Positions 51,098 to 62,719 of a stretch of DNA of 64,000 bases are shown in pieces (the stretch's first letter is position 1; each line of letters opens with the position of its first letter). Origin of the DNA: Drechmeria coniospora (lineage: Eukaryota > Ascomycota > Sordariomycetes > Hypocreales > Ophiocordycipitaceae); contig NC_054389.1 in the NCBI RefSeq assembly GCF_001625195.1, positions 12,210,520-12,274,519 of the forward strand, given 5' to 3'. The notes under the pieces were generated by a model, which was not told the DNA's origin, searched no databases, and saw only the letters and a list, made by a program, of their open reading frames with translations. The position numbers and the translations under genes were made by a program.

Positions 51098-52999
51098 ATG
51101 GAAGAATTAAGTAAATACCAGCCATCGACATTGGAAGATCAAAATATAATGGAATATATTATTAAAGGTGCAAGTTGCAACAGGGAAACCGAATGACAAA
51201 TCCAGGCGGAATACCTAGATTTCGATTTAATCCCAGATGATACTGCACCTATTCCATTTTCAAATACCTATATTCTTCGGATTATCTCTCGTTCCAGACG
51301 GGATGATACATTAACTATGGAAGAAATACAGGCAGACTTCCAGGAAGACTTCCAGGAATAGGACGTAAATATATTCCAACGTAGTCATCTACAGGTCAGG
51401 AAAATGCTTCGGAATATACTACGATACTATAGGGGATATACAGGCCCATTACGGGCAAATATGTCCCGCTAGTTGGAACAAGTACTCCAAAGTACAAAGT
51501 TACTGGAATGGGATAAAAAGGACCTTAGGAACTGTATCCATAAATGCTCACCTTTCTTTAGGGACTTTATTAACGAAACAATTCAACCAAATATTATTAC
51601 GGTAAGTAACTCAACTAACAGTACAGTAATACAAACCCCCAATTCAAGGGATACAATAAGACAATCGACTATACAACCGACCGAGCATACACAATACGAT
51701 ACATCGTACCGATTCCGATCAGAACCAACAATTCCAGCAAATACTGCAATTCCAGCAAATACTCCAACTCCAGCAAATACAATCATTCCAACAAATACAA
51801 GTACTACAATTCAGCAAAATAAACAAATACTATAACCTAAGAAAGCACCAATCCAATACAACCAGTATTACAGATTTATTGCGGACAGAATGAGCAAATT
51901 GACTATCGGAATTTTATTCAATTCTAGAAGATATGGAAATCGGAACATATGTTTGCTGGACAACTGTATGATATTCTGGACGATAAAGTTAAGTATTTCC
52001 AGCAAATATATAAAACTATTGTAATACAACCAAGCCAGTATCATACAGTATTTAAAAACATATTAAAAGGGGATGCACAGACATAAGCTATACAGAATAT
52101 GCAACCAGACTGGACTTTTGGACAAATGTATAATGCATTGAAACAGGAGTTTGATACAGAAATTAGGTTCCAAGAGTATTTTAACAAATGGTCTATAATT
52201 ACATTTACGTCAATTAGGGACCAAGAAAATATAGGCAAGGACCTACAGGATGTTCTACAATTAGTAGTACAGCAAATACATCTATACTAACGAGCATTAG
52301 GTCAGGAAGTTTTAGGAGAACGTCACCTAAATTGCTACAATAACCCGTGCATGCACAATAACCCATGCATGCAAACAAGTACCAGAATTAGCACAGGCAT
52401 TTATCAAACCAGCCAAGACATTCCAGGAATTATATGCCGATTTACGAGGAATTATATTCAATACAAGCATATTAAGAAAATTATATACAACAAGGAACCT
52501 ATTTTGTTGATCGACGATACAATAATAATAATAATCGCTACCAAGGCAGTAGGCAAGGTACTAGGGAAGGCACCTACCAAGGTAGCAACCAAGGCACCTA
52601 CTAAGGTAGCAACCAAGGCACCTACCAAGGTAGCAATCAAGGCACCTACCAAGGTAGCAATCAAGGCACCTACTAAGGCACACAAGATAGGCCACAACAA
52701 AGTTGGAAGAAAATGTGTTATATATGCCGCAAGACTGGTTGTTGGATAAGGAACCATACGATCGAGGAACAACAGCAAGCTGTAAGTCGATGGAAAGAAG
52801 ACCGCCAATTTCAGGGTAAAAACAATACACAACCATTTTCAATATATATTACGGAATTCGAAGGTGGACCAGATAATAACGATAGTGACGAATGCAATAC
52901 AGGTACTAATACACCCAACGAGAAGACATTGATACAATACAATAACCAAGTCCAAGATGCCTTCTTAATACACTCGTATCTAACTACCCAGGCAGCATA
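51098..52999 (+). pseudogene. copia gag, element A2 (broken)
   Basis: MEELSKYQPSTLEDQNIMEY starts the frame, and a TGA stops it after about 33 codons. Further TAG and TAA codons follow, many at Gln or Trp positions relative to A1. Five in-frame copies of the 24-bp QGTYQGSN unit lie at about 52566-52680; A1 has fewer and more diverged copies. The zinc knuckle CYICRKTGCWIRNH is intact near 52713. Confidence 0.8.
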
Positions 53000-53089
53000 A
53001 CATGCCTTAATATGGAAAGTACCCCCTCCGACAACAATAGATAAAGTAGTACAGGTACAACAATTCCTTATAGATAGGTATTCAGACTA

Positions 53090-54652
53090 CTAATTCCAAG
53101 GTATTCTTCCGGAAAAAGGAGCAGCAGAATACTTAACGGGAGGATATAATCAATTTCGGGCCTTACAACGGGAAATTCCGTTACAACTTAACCAAACGCG
53201 TGCAGGGGAAGTCGTGATACAATTTGCAGATACAGAACCTATTAAATCCATTGGGTCTGTAGAAGTCGACACACCAATTGGTAACATAACATTCTACATT
53301 ATGCGAACAAAAACACTATTTCTATTATGTCTACGAGACCTAGATCGACTAGGTGCTTATTTCAACTCACAGAAAAATATAATAGTCAAACAGACTACAA
53401 CTGGTAAAATTACAATACCAATAAAATGGAAATAGGGACACCCTTGGTTTTTATTACAACCAGCCGAGAATGCAGCTATCTATTTAACTAATATACAAAT
53501 GTAATGAATACACCGACGATATGGACATCCATTAGTTAACAAATTATACAATTTGTTACAACGTTCCAGTAACAAGGTAGAATACGAATAGATTGCATTA
53601 ATGAATAAATTCTGCCATTACTGCCAAATTAAGGGGAACGCACCTACTAGATTTAAATTTACGTTAAAAGACAATATGGAATTTAACTATAATTGTTGGT
53701 TCGGTTCTGGGGGAAACTGGTAACAAGAGATCTCTTTCAATGGATTCAATTTGGTACGAAAGGATGGAAAAGAGGCTGCCCCTGAGCGGCCACTTTTATC
53801 CTTCCTGTGATCGTGCCCCACACGATCACGTGATCCTAGTCTACTATTGGCCACTATATACATACAACACACAATAATATTCTAGTCGATATTATAGACC
53901 TAGACAGTAACAAAACCCTACATGTAGTTATTGAGGCAACACCATTCCAAGCAGTACGAATTTTACCCAGTATGAGTGCACAGGTTACTTTGGAAAAGCT
54001 ACGAGAATGCTGGATTAATACATACCTAGGACCACCTGATGTACTAACTACAGATGCCGGTACTAATTTTACTGCATCGGAGTTCCGGGCAGAAGCACGA
54101 TTAATGGGAATTATATACTACCAAGTACTAACAGAGGCGCATTAGTCGGTAGGTAAGGTTGAACGGTACTATCGACCACTACGCCGGGCATATCAAATTA
54201 TTAGCAAGGAACTAGGAGGATCGGCAACAAAGGCAGCAGTTTTACAGATAGCTGTAAAGGCTGTAAATGATACGGCAGGACCTAATGGCATTGTACCAAC
54301 ACTCCTTGTTTTTGGTGCATTTCCAAGACGACATATGGATTCCCCACCGTCAACAACAACAATAAAACGCGCACAGGCTATAAAGGCAGCTATAACGGAA
54401 TTACGGAGGATTAGTGCAAAAAGGAAGGTCAATAATACACTACAAGCCCGTAACGGTCCCAATACTATAGCAGTACTACCATTATCGTTACCAATAGGCA
54501 GTAACGTTCTAGTATACCGTACAGTAAAGGGTACGGAAAGGGCAGGATAGACCGGACCTTATAAGATACTGGGCATTGACGGCGCCAATATTCGCGTAAA
54601 TACGGGCATAGGAGCATTAACATTCCGTAACAGTTACGTTAAACCGTACTAC
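53090..54652 (+). pseudogene. copia protease remnant and integrase, element A2 (broken)
   Basis: The protease motif has decayed (EKGAAEYLT where A1 has DTGAAEHST). GAG-pre-integrase follows with IHRRYGH and CHYCQ. Integrase then shows the three acidic positions: LVDIIDLDSN, LTTDAGTNF and VGKVERYYR. A C-terminal domain follows (PIGSNVLVYRTVKG, GPYKILGIDGANIRV, NSYVKPYY). At least five in-frame stops, mostly TAG or TAA, and a 180-bp insertion break it. Confidence 0.82.
53694..53873 (-). mobile_element. solo LTR of family A, reverse orientation, inside A2 integrase
   Basis: 180 bp exactly, flanked by the duplicated target ATAAT (53689-53693 and 53874-53878). Removing it and one ATAAT rejoins the reading through NYNILVDIID, as in element A1. 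It therefore arrived after A2. Confidence 0.93.
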
Positions 54653-54780
54653 TAAGAAAAAGAGGAAGCCCATATACTACTACTAATAAGACCGAGAGGG
54701 TTCCCCCACCGTAACCCAGATATACCAGGAACACCAGTTGCAGCAACTACTTCCCGCCGTAACCCAGATATACTAACAAC

Positions 54781-55655
54781 TGTTAAAATGCTGGTATTTA
54801 TACTAGTAAGACTACCCAAATAGGATACTATCCTTTTATTGCCGCTACCAGTAGCAACTGCTAGGAGTACTACTACTAGCAAATATACTATACTATACTG
54901 CGAGTATATACAAGTATAAAGAGCTAACTAATAGTGTGTGTTGTATGTATATAGTGGCCAATAGTAGACTAGGATTACGTGATCGTATGGGGCACGATCA
55001 CAGAGAGGATAAAAGTGGCCGCTCAGGGGCAGCCTCTTTTCCCTCCTTTCGTACCAAATTGAATCCATTGAAAGAGATCTCTTGTTACCAGTTTCCCCCA
55101 GAACCGAACCAACAAATAGTATACAACATACTACTTCTCCGAACTACGACTCGGAGCGACTAGCGGCAGTACTACTGCCGGCCAACTCACTACTACAATA
55201 CAACTTGTATACGTAGTAACCAGTCGACTACTGGAGCCAATTGATCGGAACGACAATTGCTGCTCTCCCAATCGCTACTAGCTATTGTCAGCCTATAGTA
55301 CTACTGCGGGCAATTAAACTATTGTGCGACCGAAACGGCAATCAAACCATTGTGCGACCAAACGGGCAATCAAACCATTGTACGATCAAACGGGCAATCA
55401 AACTATAGTATAACTGCGCAGCTACAATCTAGACCTACAAGGTACTACTCTATAGGCATAAATAGCCGTACTTCCCTTGCACTTTAGTTAGAAGAATAAT
55501 CGCATTCGTTTGTATTATTCGGTACTACCAATTGTACACTCTTGCCTAGTTACTAACTAGTACCCCTTATTGCTGTTACTAACAGTGTAATTAATTCCCT
55601 GGTCCGTACGATATACTTCCACTACCCCCTCCTCTTGCGCACCCAAATTGCAAGA
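54781..55655 (+). mobile_element. LTR-like repeat, family B (copy B3), carrying a nested LTR
   Basis: It starts TGTTAAAATGCTGG and ends CCAAATTGCAAGA. Without the inserted LTR it is 690 bp. The ends match B1 and B2, but the middle differs: instead of the heat-shock-element array it has three copies of a 28-bp unit around ATTGTGCGACCAAACGGGCA (55315-55400). Confidence 0.75.
54935..55114 (+). mobile_element. solo LTR of family A nested in B3
   Basis: 180 bp, flanked by AATAG on both sides (54930-54934 and 55115-55119). The uninterrupted B1/B2 sequence (CTAATAGTATACAAC) confirms the empty site. Confidence 0.93.
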
Positions 55656-56493
55656 TATTGTTGTCGGTATCCTCCGAGTCTACCGAGAGTATATCTGGTT
55701 TAAGTCCGTAGTACTCTGGTTTCTGATGGGGCTAAGTTGGGAATTCCCAGTCCTCCATTTCGATATAGCTAGCGGGTAACTCTACTGCAGTCGTTTGGTT
55801 TGTTTGCTCAGCCTCCTTCCTTCCGAAGGGTAGCTGGTTCCAGGCAGTCGTTTAATCTTGGTTTTGTTGAGGAGTTGATTTGTATACCACCTAATTATTC
55901 GTATCCTGGCTTAGGCCTAATTCTAGGGTCTCTGAAGATTATAACTTATTTTAGCTAATTGGTTCTCGGGTCGCTATATGCATCTTCCTTTCGGGAACTG
56001 GGTTCTAGTTCTGTTTCTTCTTTTGGGAATACTTATTGGCAAAGTGTCCCGGTTTTCCGCAGTTATAGTAAGTCTTTGCTTTTTTATGTTGTTGCGTTGT
56101 ATTTAGTTCCATTGGTCTACTGTAATACCCGTATGCTGTAGAGCGGTATCGATAGGCCCTTCCTTAGTTGGCTCGTAGGACGTAGGGTCGTACTGTACGA
56201 CCTTCCTTACTACCTCGTTCTAGTCGGCGTTGATAACTACGGTTATCGATTTTAATTACTATTTCTACGTAATCATTAAATTCATCCGGCTTATCGGCTT
56301 TGCTAAGTTCGTCCTTTACATCTTTACGGAGTCCGTTGTAAAAGTATTCCATAAGGGCAGTATTTCCGAGGTCGAGTTTGGAAGCATAGCGTTAAAACTC
56401 CCGATTATAATACATAGCCGATCCGGTTTGTCGTACTTTAAGTAACGTATAGCAGTCCTTTCTTCACCAGGGTCTCCAAATACAGTTGTAAGT
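55656..56493 (-). pseudogene. Ty3/gypsy gag (element E), C-terminal part
   Basis: On the minus strand it reads VFGDPGEERTAIRYL, MEYFYNGLRKDVKDELSKAD, FNDYVEIVIKIDNRSYQRRL: the retrotransposon gag core. A zinc knuckle YYNCGKPGHFANKY follows at about 56030-56075, in which the first and last cysteines have become Tyr (TGC to TAC). Stops are frequent after it. The N-terminal half lies at 62720-63095, on the other side of element D. Confidence 0.8.
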
Positions 56494-56664
56494 TGTTATG
56501 GTATCGGGCTTAGCCCGATATTGGAGAACGGAGGGAACCAAGGGACCCACTAGGAGGAACGCATACAACTAAAAGCCCTAGTTATTAAGTAGTTTTCCCT
56601 CCTTTAAGTCTTTTAATAAACATCATTAAGAGTCCTAGAGCAGTCGCCTAGCGACTCCGTAATA
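56494..56664 (+). repeat. 5' LTR of element D
   Basis: 171 bp, TGTTATGGTATCGGGC to CGACTCCGTAATA. It has an internal palindrome TATCGGGCTTAGCCCGATA near the start. Confidence 0.93.
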
Positions 56665-56725
56665 TTTAAAAGACTTCACTTATACCGGTTAGGAGGAAGG
56701 AAAAGCCTAACTATCGTAAGTCAAA

Positions 56726-57918
56726 ATGGATAAGGGGAAACCCAAAGAAATTAACCTCCAGCAAGTTATGGAGGACTTTATGGCAAAAGTCCATACAGAG
56801 TTTGGCCGAATATACGCCTAAATGGAAACGTACTCCGTCCAAATCTTAGCTCTACAGAAGAATAGGCAGCAATAGGTACAGCAGGACCCAGGGTACTTGT
56901 CGGCCTAGCCAATAGATACCTCAACAATCGACCCCTAGCAGGAACGGACCGGGGACGAGTCGGGCATACTACGGGCCCGTATTAAACGCAAACCGATTCC
57001 GGTCGGGGACCCGTACGATAGCAATAAGGGCACCTTTGCAGCCTGGAAGTTCTGCATAGACCGCAAGCTCCGGGTGGATAGGGACTTTATTGGGTCCGCC
57101 CAAAACCAATAGATCTTCGTTTAGCAAAACCTCTCGGCCAAAGTCTAGCAACGAGTTACAACGTACTTCGAGGAAGGCTCCTGTATCGGTTACGACCCGT
57201 TCTAATTTCTAACGTACCTCGAATCGGCTTACAGCGACCCCTACCGCTAGCAACTGGCGGTTGTCGAACTAGAGGACATTAGGCAAGGGACGTTGGAGTT
57301 GTTCCTAGCGTTCCTTATACGCTTCGAAGAAAAGCTTACACTAGCAGGAGGGATGCATTAGCCTAGTAAGGTAAAACTTATAAAGCTCCGTATTGGACTA
57401 ACTAAGAGAATAAGGGACTATATCCTCTAGCGGGGGACTATAATAGACAACTATAACAAGGCGGTCGATGCATATAAACGAATCGCATCCGAAATGGAAT
57501 TGCAATGCATAGAGGATAAAATTAAGGACCGGGGCGGGCCCGGCCAGGGGACGGCCAGAGCGACCCCCCAACCCGACAAGGACGGCAATACCCCAATGTC
57601 AGGGGTCAATACGGCAGGCTCTAGGGCTACGGCCGGGCCTAAAGCGGCTACAACCAGACCGATAACGAAAACGAACTGGGGCCAAGGCGGGCCCCAACAG
57701 CGGGCAAAATAGGTTACACGAGAAGAGAGAGACAGGCATAAGGCGGCCGGTATATATATCCGCTGCAGGGAGGGAGGCCACTACATCCAACAATACCCAC
57801 AACGAGCCGCAATCCCATATACCCTAGGGATAAGTATTTAGGCCGCTTAGGGAGAAAAACATATTCACAAGGAATCAGAGACTAAGGAAGAGGAGGGAAA
57901 TAAGGCGCCTTCAAGCTA
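56726..57918 (+). pseudogene. gypsy gag, element D (broken)
   Basis: The frame starts MDKGKPKEINLQQVMEDFMA. The capsid-like part includes GTFAAWKFCIDRKLRVDRDF, ELFLAFLIRFEEKLTLAGG and IRDYIL, then a Gly/Pro/Thr-rich linker. The zinc knuckle reads IRCREGGHYIQQYP (about 57756-57800), with the flanking Cys positions changed to Tyr. More than a dozen stops occur, nearly all TAG. The capsid, had it been intact, would package element RNA. Confidence 0.82.
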
Positions 57919-58019
57919 AGTCTTGCACGGAGGCACAAAGGGTTTACAGGCAAGCGGACTACAAGGAACCAGGGGAATTAGGAGACCGAGTTTAAAAAGA
58001 TTATACTAAAGATAAATAG

Positions 58020-61000
58020 ACTACCCTTTCTTGTTGCTATACTTATAAATTCTATAAGATTCCTTAATATTTAAATCGATAGCGGCTGCAACTGCTATAG
58101 GGCTATTAGCGAAAGGATAGCCTAACGCTTGCAGCTTAAGCTTATCCCTCTTCCAATAAAACGGCTACTTTAAACGGTTATTATAACTTCTCGGCGGAAT
58201 ACAGGCAACACCCTCGCCTACCCTACAATAACCAACATAGTCCGCATAACAATCGATATAGATAGCTAGGAGAGCCCAGTACTCCTATACGTTATCCTAG
58301 GCCTAAGTCGAAACGCTATACTGGGTTTACTATAGATAGAATACCGACGGGTTACCCTAAACGCAATAGATCGGACCCTTACAATCGGGGCGGTAGGCAA
58401 CCAAATCGTACAAGCAAACGATATCCGCCCTCCCGACGGGTCCTAGGAGGTACACCTTACGCTAGTACAAACCTTTTTACGGAAATAATAGGGAGTACTA
58501 GTAGTAACAAGCTTACAAGAAATAGCAATAAAGCTATAAGAAACAGCGCTACAAGCACCCGGAAGTACAAATACAACAGCAATAGCCCTACCTACTCTCC
58601 CAGCAGCCCTCCAGGACTATACTAATCTCTTCGACAAGGAATAGGCCTCAGGCCTACTACCACACCAGGGTTCCCAGGACTACTACATCCAACTGCAACA
58701 AAACAATAAGGGAGAAACACTACAGCTACCCTAGGGCCTACTATACAATTTGCTACAAGACTAACTACTTAAAGTCCGCAAACAGATCATAGACCTACTG
58801 GACAAGGGATAGATACGGGCAAGTTCGTTAGTAGTAGCAGTACCAATACTACTTACCAAGAAAGAAAACGGAGGATAAAGGCTATACGTAAACTACCGGG
58901 CCCTAAATAAGATTATACAATAGGATCGCTACCTACTCCCGCTAGTTAAAGAAACGCTACGCTTACTCTTAGGGGTACGTTGGTTTACCAAACTAGACGT
59001 ACGAGCAGCATTCCATAAGTTACGTATAGCGCCAGGAGACAAACCGCTTACGGCATTCCGCATACAATTTGGTCTATTCGAATAGTTAGTCTACCCCTTC
59101 GGTCTAGCCGGAGTACTAGCTTTATTCCAAAGATACATTAACGGGGTATTGCAGGATAAATTAAAAGAGTAGGTTATAGCCTATCTAAACGACATCCTAA
59201 TCTATACCTCCGGATCGAAGGCCGACCACCTTACTAAGGTTAGGGAAATCCTTAAGCAGCTCCGGGCAGCCGGTCTATACCTAGATCTCGATAAGTACGC
59301 ATTCGTAACAATAGAAGTTAAATACCTTAGGTTTATTATCCAAGCAGGCGTTAAGGTTAAGCCCGACCCAGCGAAAATCGCTGCAATTCAAGAATAGCAA
59401 CCACCTACCAAGGTAAGGGGGATTAGGAGCTTCCTAGGTTTCGCAAACTTCTACCGCGAATTTATTCCCAATTTCGCAAGCCTTACGGAACTACTTATAG
59501 CCCTTACAGGGAGGGGTATACTATTTTGCTAGGGACCCAAAGAAGACGCAGCCTTCCAATCCCTTAAGCGGGCCTTTTCGTTATACCTAATCCTAGTACA
59601 ATAGGACCCAGACAGGAAGACTCTCATTAAGACCAATTGCTTAGGCAAGGCACTAGGCGGATACCTCTCGCAAATCGACAGTAAGGGGGTCCTACAACCA
59701 GTAGCCTACCACTTAGCCAAACTTACACCAGTAGAAAGGAATTATATAATCCACAACAAGGAACTCCTAGCAGTTATTAGCTGCCTTAAGGCATAGTCGG
59801 CAGACCTACAAAGCGTTGCGGAACTATTTACTATTTTAACGGACTACAAGAACCTTAAATACTTTACCAAACTGCAGGAGATATCGGAACGATAGGTACG
59901 GTAGGCGGAAGTCCTTACAAACTTCAATTACTCGCTATAGTATAGACCAGGCTTACAAGTACAACGGCCGGATACGCTCTTGCATCGGGAATAGGACAAG
60001 GAGGACGCACTACGCCTAGGACAAATACTTCGGCCGGTATTAATCTCTACACTATAGGAGGCGCCCAAAGGCCAACCCGCGCAAGAAGGTCCCAACGCCC
60101 AGGACACCTAGGATATAGCAATTACAAATACGGAAACAGATCGGGCGAATACAGGGACAGACCGGGCCCGGGCCGGCTACAAAGTACTAAGCGCCCAAGA
60201 CACAATAGCTACAAATATAGGGGCGGACCGGGCCCGTCTAGAGACAGAAGGGGGACAAGGAGCTATCGATATATCCCAACTGCTCCTAGTAGGATAGGGA
60301 CAGATAAGGAAGGAGACGCTATTTTTATAGGATACGCTAGCCGGCCGACTACTCTTCCCAGAACCCTACCTATAGGAATTATAGGACCAGGCGTTACAAA
60401 ACGATACAATATACGAAGCCTAACGATAAGCAGTTGCAACAGGCGCACGGAAATTCCCGGCAGAAGCAAAGACAAAAGAACAAACGGCCAATTGTACCAT
60501 TAGTACCTACAGCGCAACACACTATAGGGGATACCTATAGGTACTAGCCTAGGAACCACTAACAACGCGAATAATACAATAGGTATACAAATTACCTATA
60601 TCGGGCCACCTAAGTCGAAACGGAACATTCCGGGCACTTTAGCGGGACTTCCACTAGAATAGTATATCGCAGGACGTAGTACGGTATATTCGGAATTACT
60701 ACTGCTACCGGAGCCGCAAGAGCCGTCTACAGAGACAGGGACTCCTACAACTAATCCCCCCGCCAGACCGTTATTGGAAGCAGATATCGATCGACTTTAT
60801 AACCGACCTACCAGTACAGAACGATAAGGACCCCCAATTCTTAATAGTTATTACAGACTGCCTCTCCAAATTCATTTAACTAAAGGCAATAACTACAATA
60901 AGTACAGAGGCTTATGCGGAACGGTTTAAGACCTATTGGTAGCGATTTAGGGGTTTTCCTACCCAGATTATAACGGATCGGGGATTAGACTGGCTTAGCA

Positions 61001-61991
61001 AGTTCTGGATATCCCTATGCTTCCTTATTGGTATGGAACAACTCTTATTAACATTACACTACCCCTAGACGGATAGGGGTACCGAGAGGGCAAATTAAGA
61101 AATTCAAGCCACCCTACGGATCCTAATCTCGTTTAAGCAATTCGACTGGCCGGCTTACCTAGCCGCCTACCAGCTTACCCTAAACAATAGGGAGTCTTCA
61201 GTTACAGGAGTCAGCCCAAACAAGCTATTATTAGGCTACGAAATCGGTATAATACCTAGGGTAGAGGACAACTAGGCAAGCGCAATAACACCAAAAGGGA
61301 GGGCTATTACATTCCTACAACACCTAAGGGAAGGAACAGAAATTACACAAGCGGCTATTGCCTTTATACAACAACGCTTACACAAGTCGGCAGTAGCTTT
61401 AGGTCGCCCAGCAGAGAAGTTCCAAGTAGGTAACAAGGTCTAGCTTAGCCTCAGACATATTAAAACCAACAGGCCATATAGAAAGCTAGACTAGGTAGCT
61501 TCCAAGTTTACGGTACTAGCGGTACTAACACTACTTACAGTAATACTAGACGTTCCTTAGGGCTTATACCCTACCTTCCATATAGACCTTATCGAAAGGG
61601 CAGCAAACGACCCCTTGCCCAGTCAGGTAGTATAGGATTCGGAGCCAGGCCCACTACTAGTCCAAGACAAGGACGGCACCTTGCAAGAGGAATACTAAGT
61701 TAAACGCATCCTTGCAATAAGGGGGGCCCAAGGCCGAGGGGGACAATACAATACCCTTATAAAATAGCTAGGTTACGAACAACTAACCTAGGAACCGATA
61801 GAGGCTTTAGTACAAACGGAAGCCCTAAAGGAATTCACGCAGCAATAGGGAGACCCCTATACAAACGGCAGAGCGCAGGCAAGCCGCAAAACGAAACGTA
61901 AAATTTCAACCACACCAAAGGAAAAAACCAACCCCAGAGCGCCCCCAACAAGGGCCCGACCCAATACTACCACTACGGACACGCGCTAGCC
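58020..61991 (+). pseudogene. gypsy pol, element D: RT, RNase H, integrase, chromodomain (broken)
   Basis: The protease motif was not located. RT (about 58620-59310) is clear: LLTKKENGG, RLYVNYRALNKII, WFTKLDVRAAFHKLRI and the catalytic box mutated to YLNDI (normally YLDDI). RNase H (about 59570-59990) has KTNCLGKALGGYLSQ, LAKLTPVERNYIIHNKELLA and LTDYKNLKYF. Integrase shows the zinc region (GHLSRNGTFRAL) and the D,D,E core (SIDFITDLP, ITDRGLDWL, TDRGTERAN). At about 61695-61815 a chromodomain follows (VKRILAIRGAQGRGGQYNTL, then LGYEQLT and EPIEAL), which would guide integration to modified chromatin. Stops are TAG or TAA at Trp or Gln positions throughout. Confidence 0.88.
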
Positions 61992-61994
61992 GTA

Positions 61995-62402
61995 CTACTC
62001 AGACTCATCGGTCTCCGTATCCTCCTTGCTCTCTTCCTCCTCGGTATCCTCCTCGGGGAGGGTCTCGAAACTGTCCGTTGCGGCACTTAGGCGGGGGCGG
62101 GACGTTATCGAGGGGGGCGGGGGTAGGGGCACAAAACGGAGGCGCCGGGCGACTTGGGCGATGTAAGGGGCGGAGGCGACGGGGCGGCGCAACGGAGTCG
62201 CGTCGTCTACGCGGGACGGGCGCGACCGGCCACTATTGCGGGCAACGCAGGGAGTAGAGGGGGCGGGACGGCGCGACGAGGGGGAACTGTCCGCGCAAGA
62301 CTTGCGCGACTCGCAGATATTACAGCGCATCTCGGCCAAGGTGGCCACCAACTCGGCACTAACGCCCTCCTGCGCCTGCTGACGGCGGGCGAGACCGCGC
62401 AC
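61995..62402 (-). other. GC-rich antisense open frame near the 3' end of element D
   Basis: A stop-free minus-strand frame of about 135 codons with a GTG first codon (upstream TGA), so no clear start. It has a CNICESRKSC motif and a very acidic C-terminus (LPEEDTEEEESKEDTETDES). Base composition is far more GC-rich than the rest of D and it lacks RIP stops. It could be an antisense or captured gene piece, or simply a GC-rich 3' spacer. A run of about 22 A follows at 62421. Confidence 0.35.
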
Positions 62403-62543
62403 TCAGTACCCAACGAATACCAAAAAAAAAAAAAAAAAAAAAATTTTGGGGGGGAGCTACAGATTGGGAAGCCAGCCTAGGGAAGGGTAGGTTGGCTACG
62501 GCTACAGCTAGACTTTATTTCGAACGGGTGGAGCGAGACGGTA

Positions 62544-62714
62544 TGTTATGGTATCGGGCTTAGCCCGATATAGGAGAACGGAGGGAACTAAGGGACCCAC
62601 TAGGAGGAACGCATACAACTAGAAGCCCTAGTTGTTAAGTAGTTTTCCCTCCTTCAAGTCTTTTAATAAACATCATTGAGAGTCCTAGAGCAGTCGCCTA
62701 GCGACTCCGTAACA
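62544..62714 (+). repeat. 3' LTR of element D
   Basis: 171 bp, the same length as the 5' LTR, with seven differences by eye. Six are transitions and five fit CpA/TpA or TpG/TpA change. Confidence 0.93.
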
Positions 62715-62719
62715 TAAGT

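Larger units (their letters stand above)
51022..54780 (+). mobile_element. Ty1/copia element A2 internal region, truncated
   Basis: Leader, gag, zinc knuckle, protease remnant, GAG-pre-integrase, complete integrase and its C-terminal region are present in order. The element ends at a B repeat (54781). Reverse transcriptase, RNase H and a 3' LTR are missing. A reverse solo LTR of its own family lies inside integrase. Confidence 0.82.
56494..62714 (+). mobile_element. Ty3/gypsy chromovirus D, complete, RIP-inactivated
   Basis: 6221 bp between two 171-bp LTRs, with target duplication TAAGT at 56489-56493 and 62715-62719. Gag and pol are in the same orientation. Dozens of in-frame stops, mostly TAG, stand at positions where related elements have Trp or Gln. 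The target was the gag gene of element E. Confidence 0.93.

Noticed and set aside
56726..61991. TAG read as a sense codon in element D
   Set aside because: The stops replace both Trp and Gln, some are TAA, and neighbouring changes (Cys to Tyr, Asp to Asn) follow the same CpA-to-TpA pattern. RIP explains them; host genes here use normal stops.
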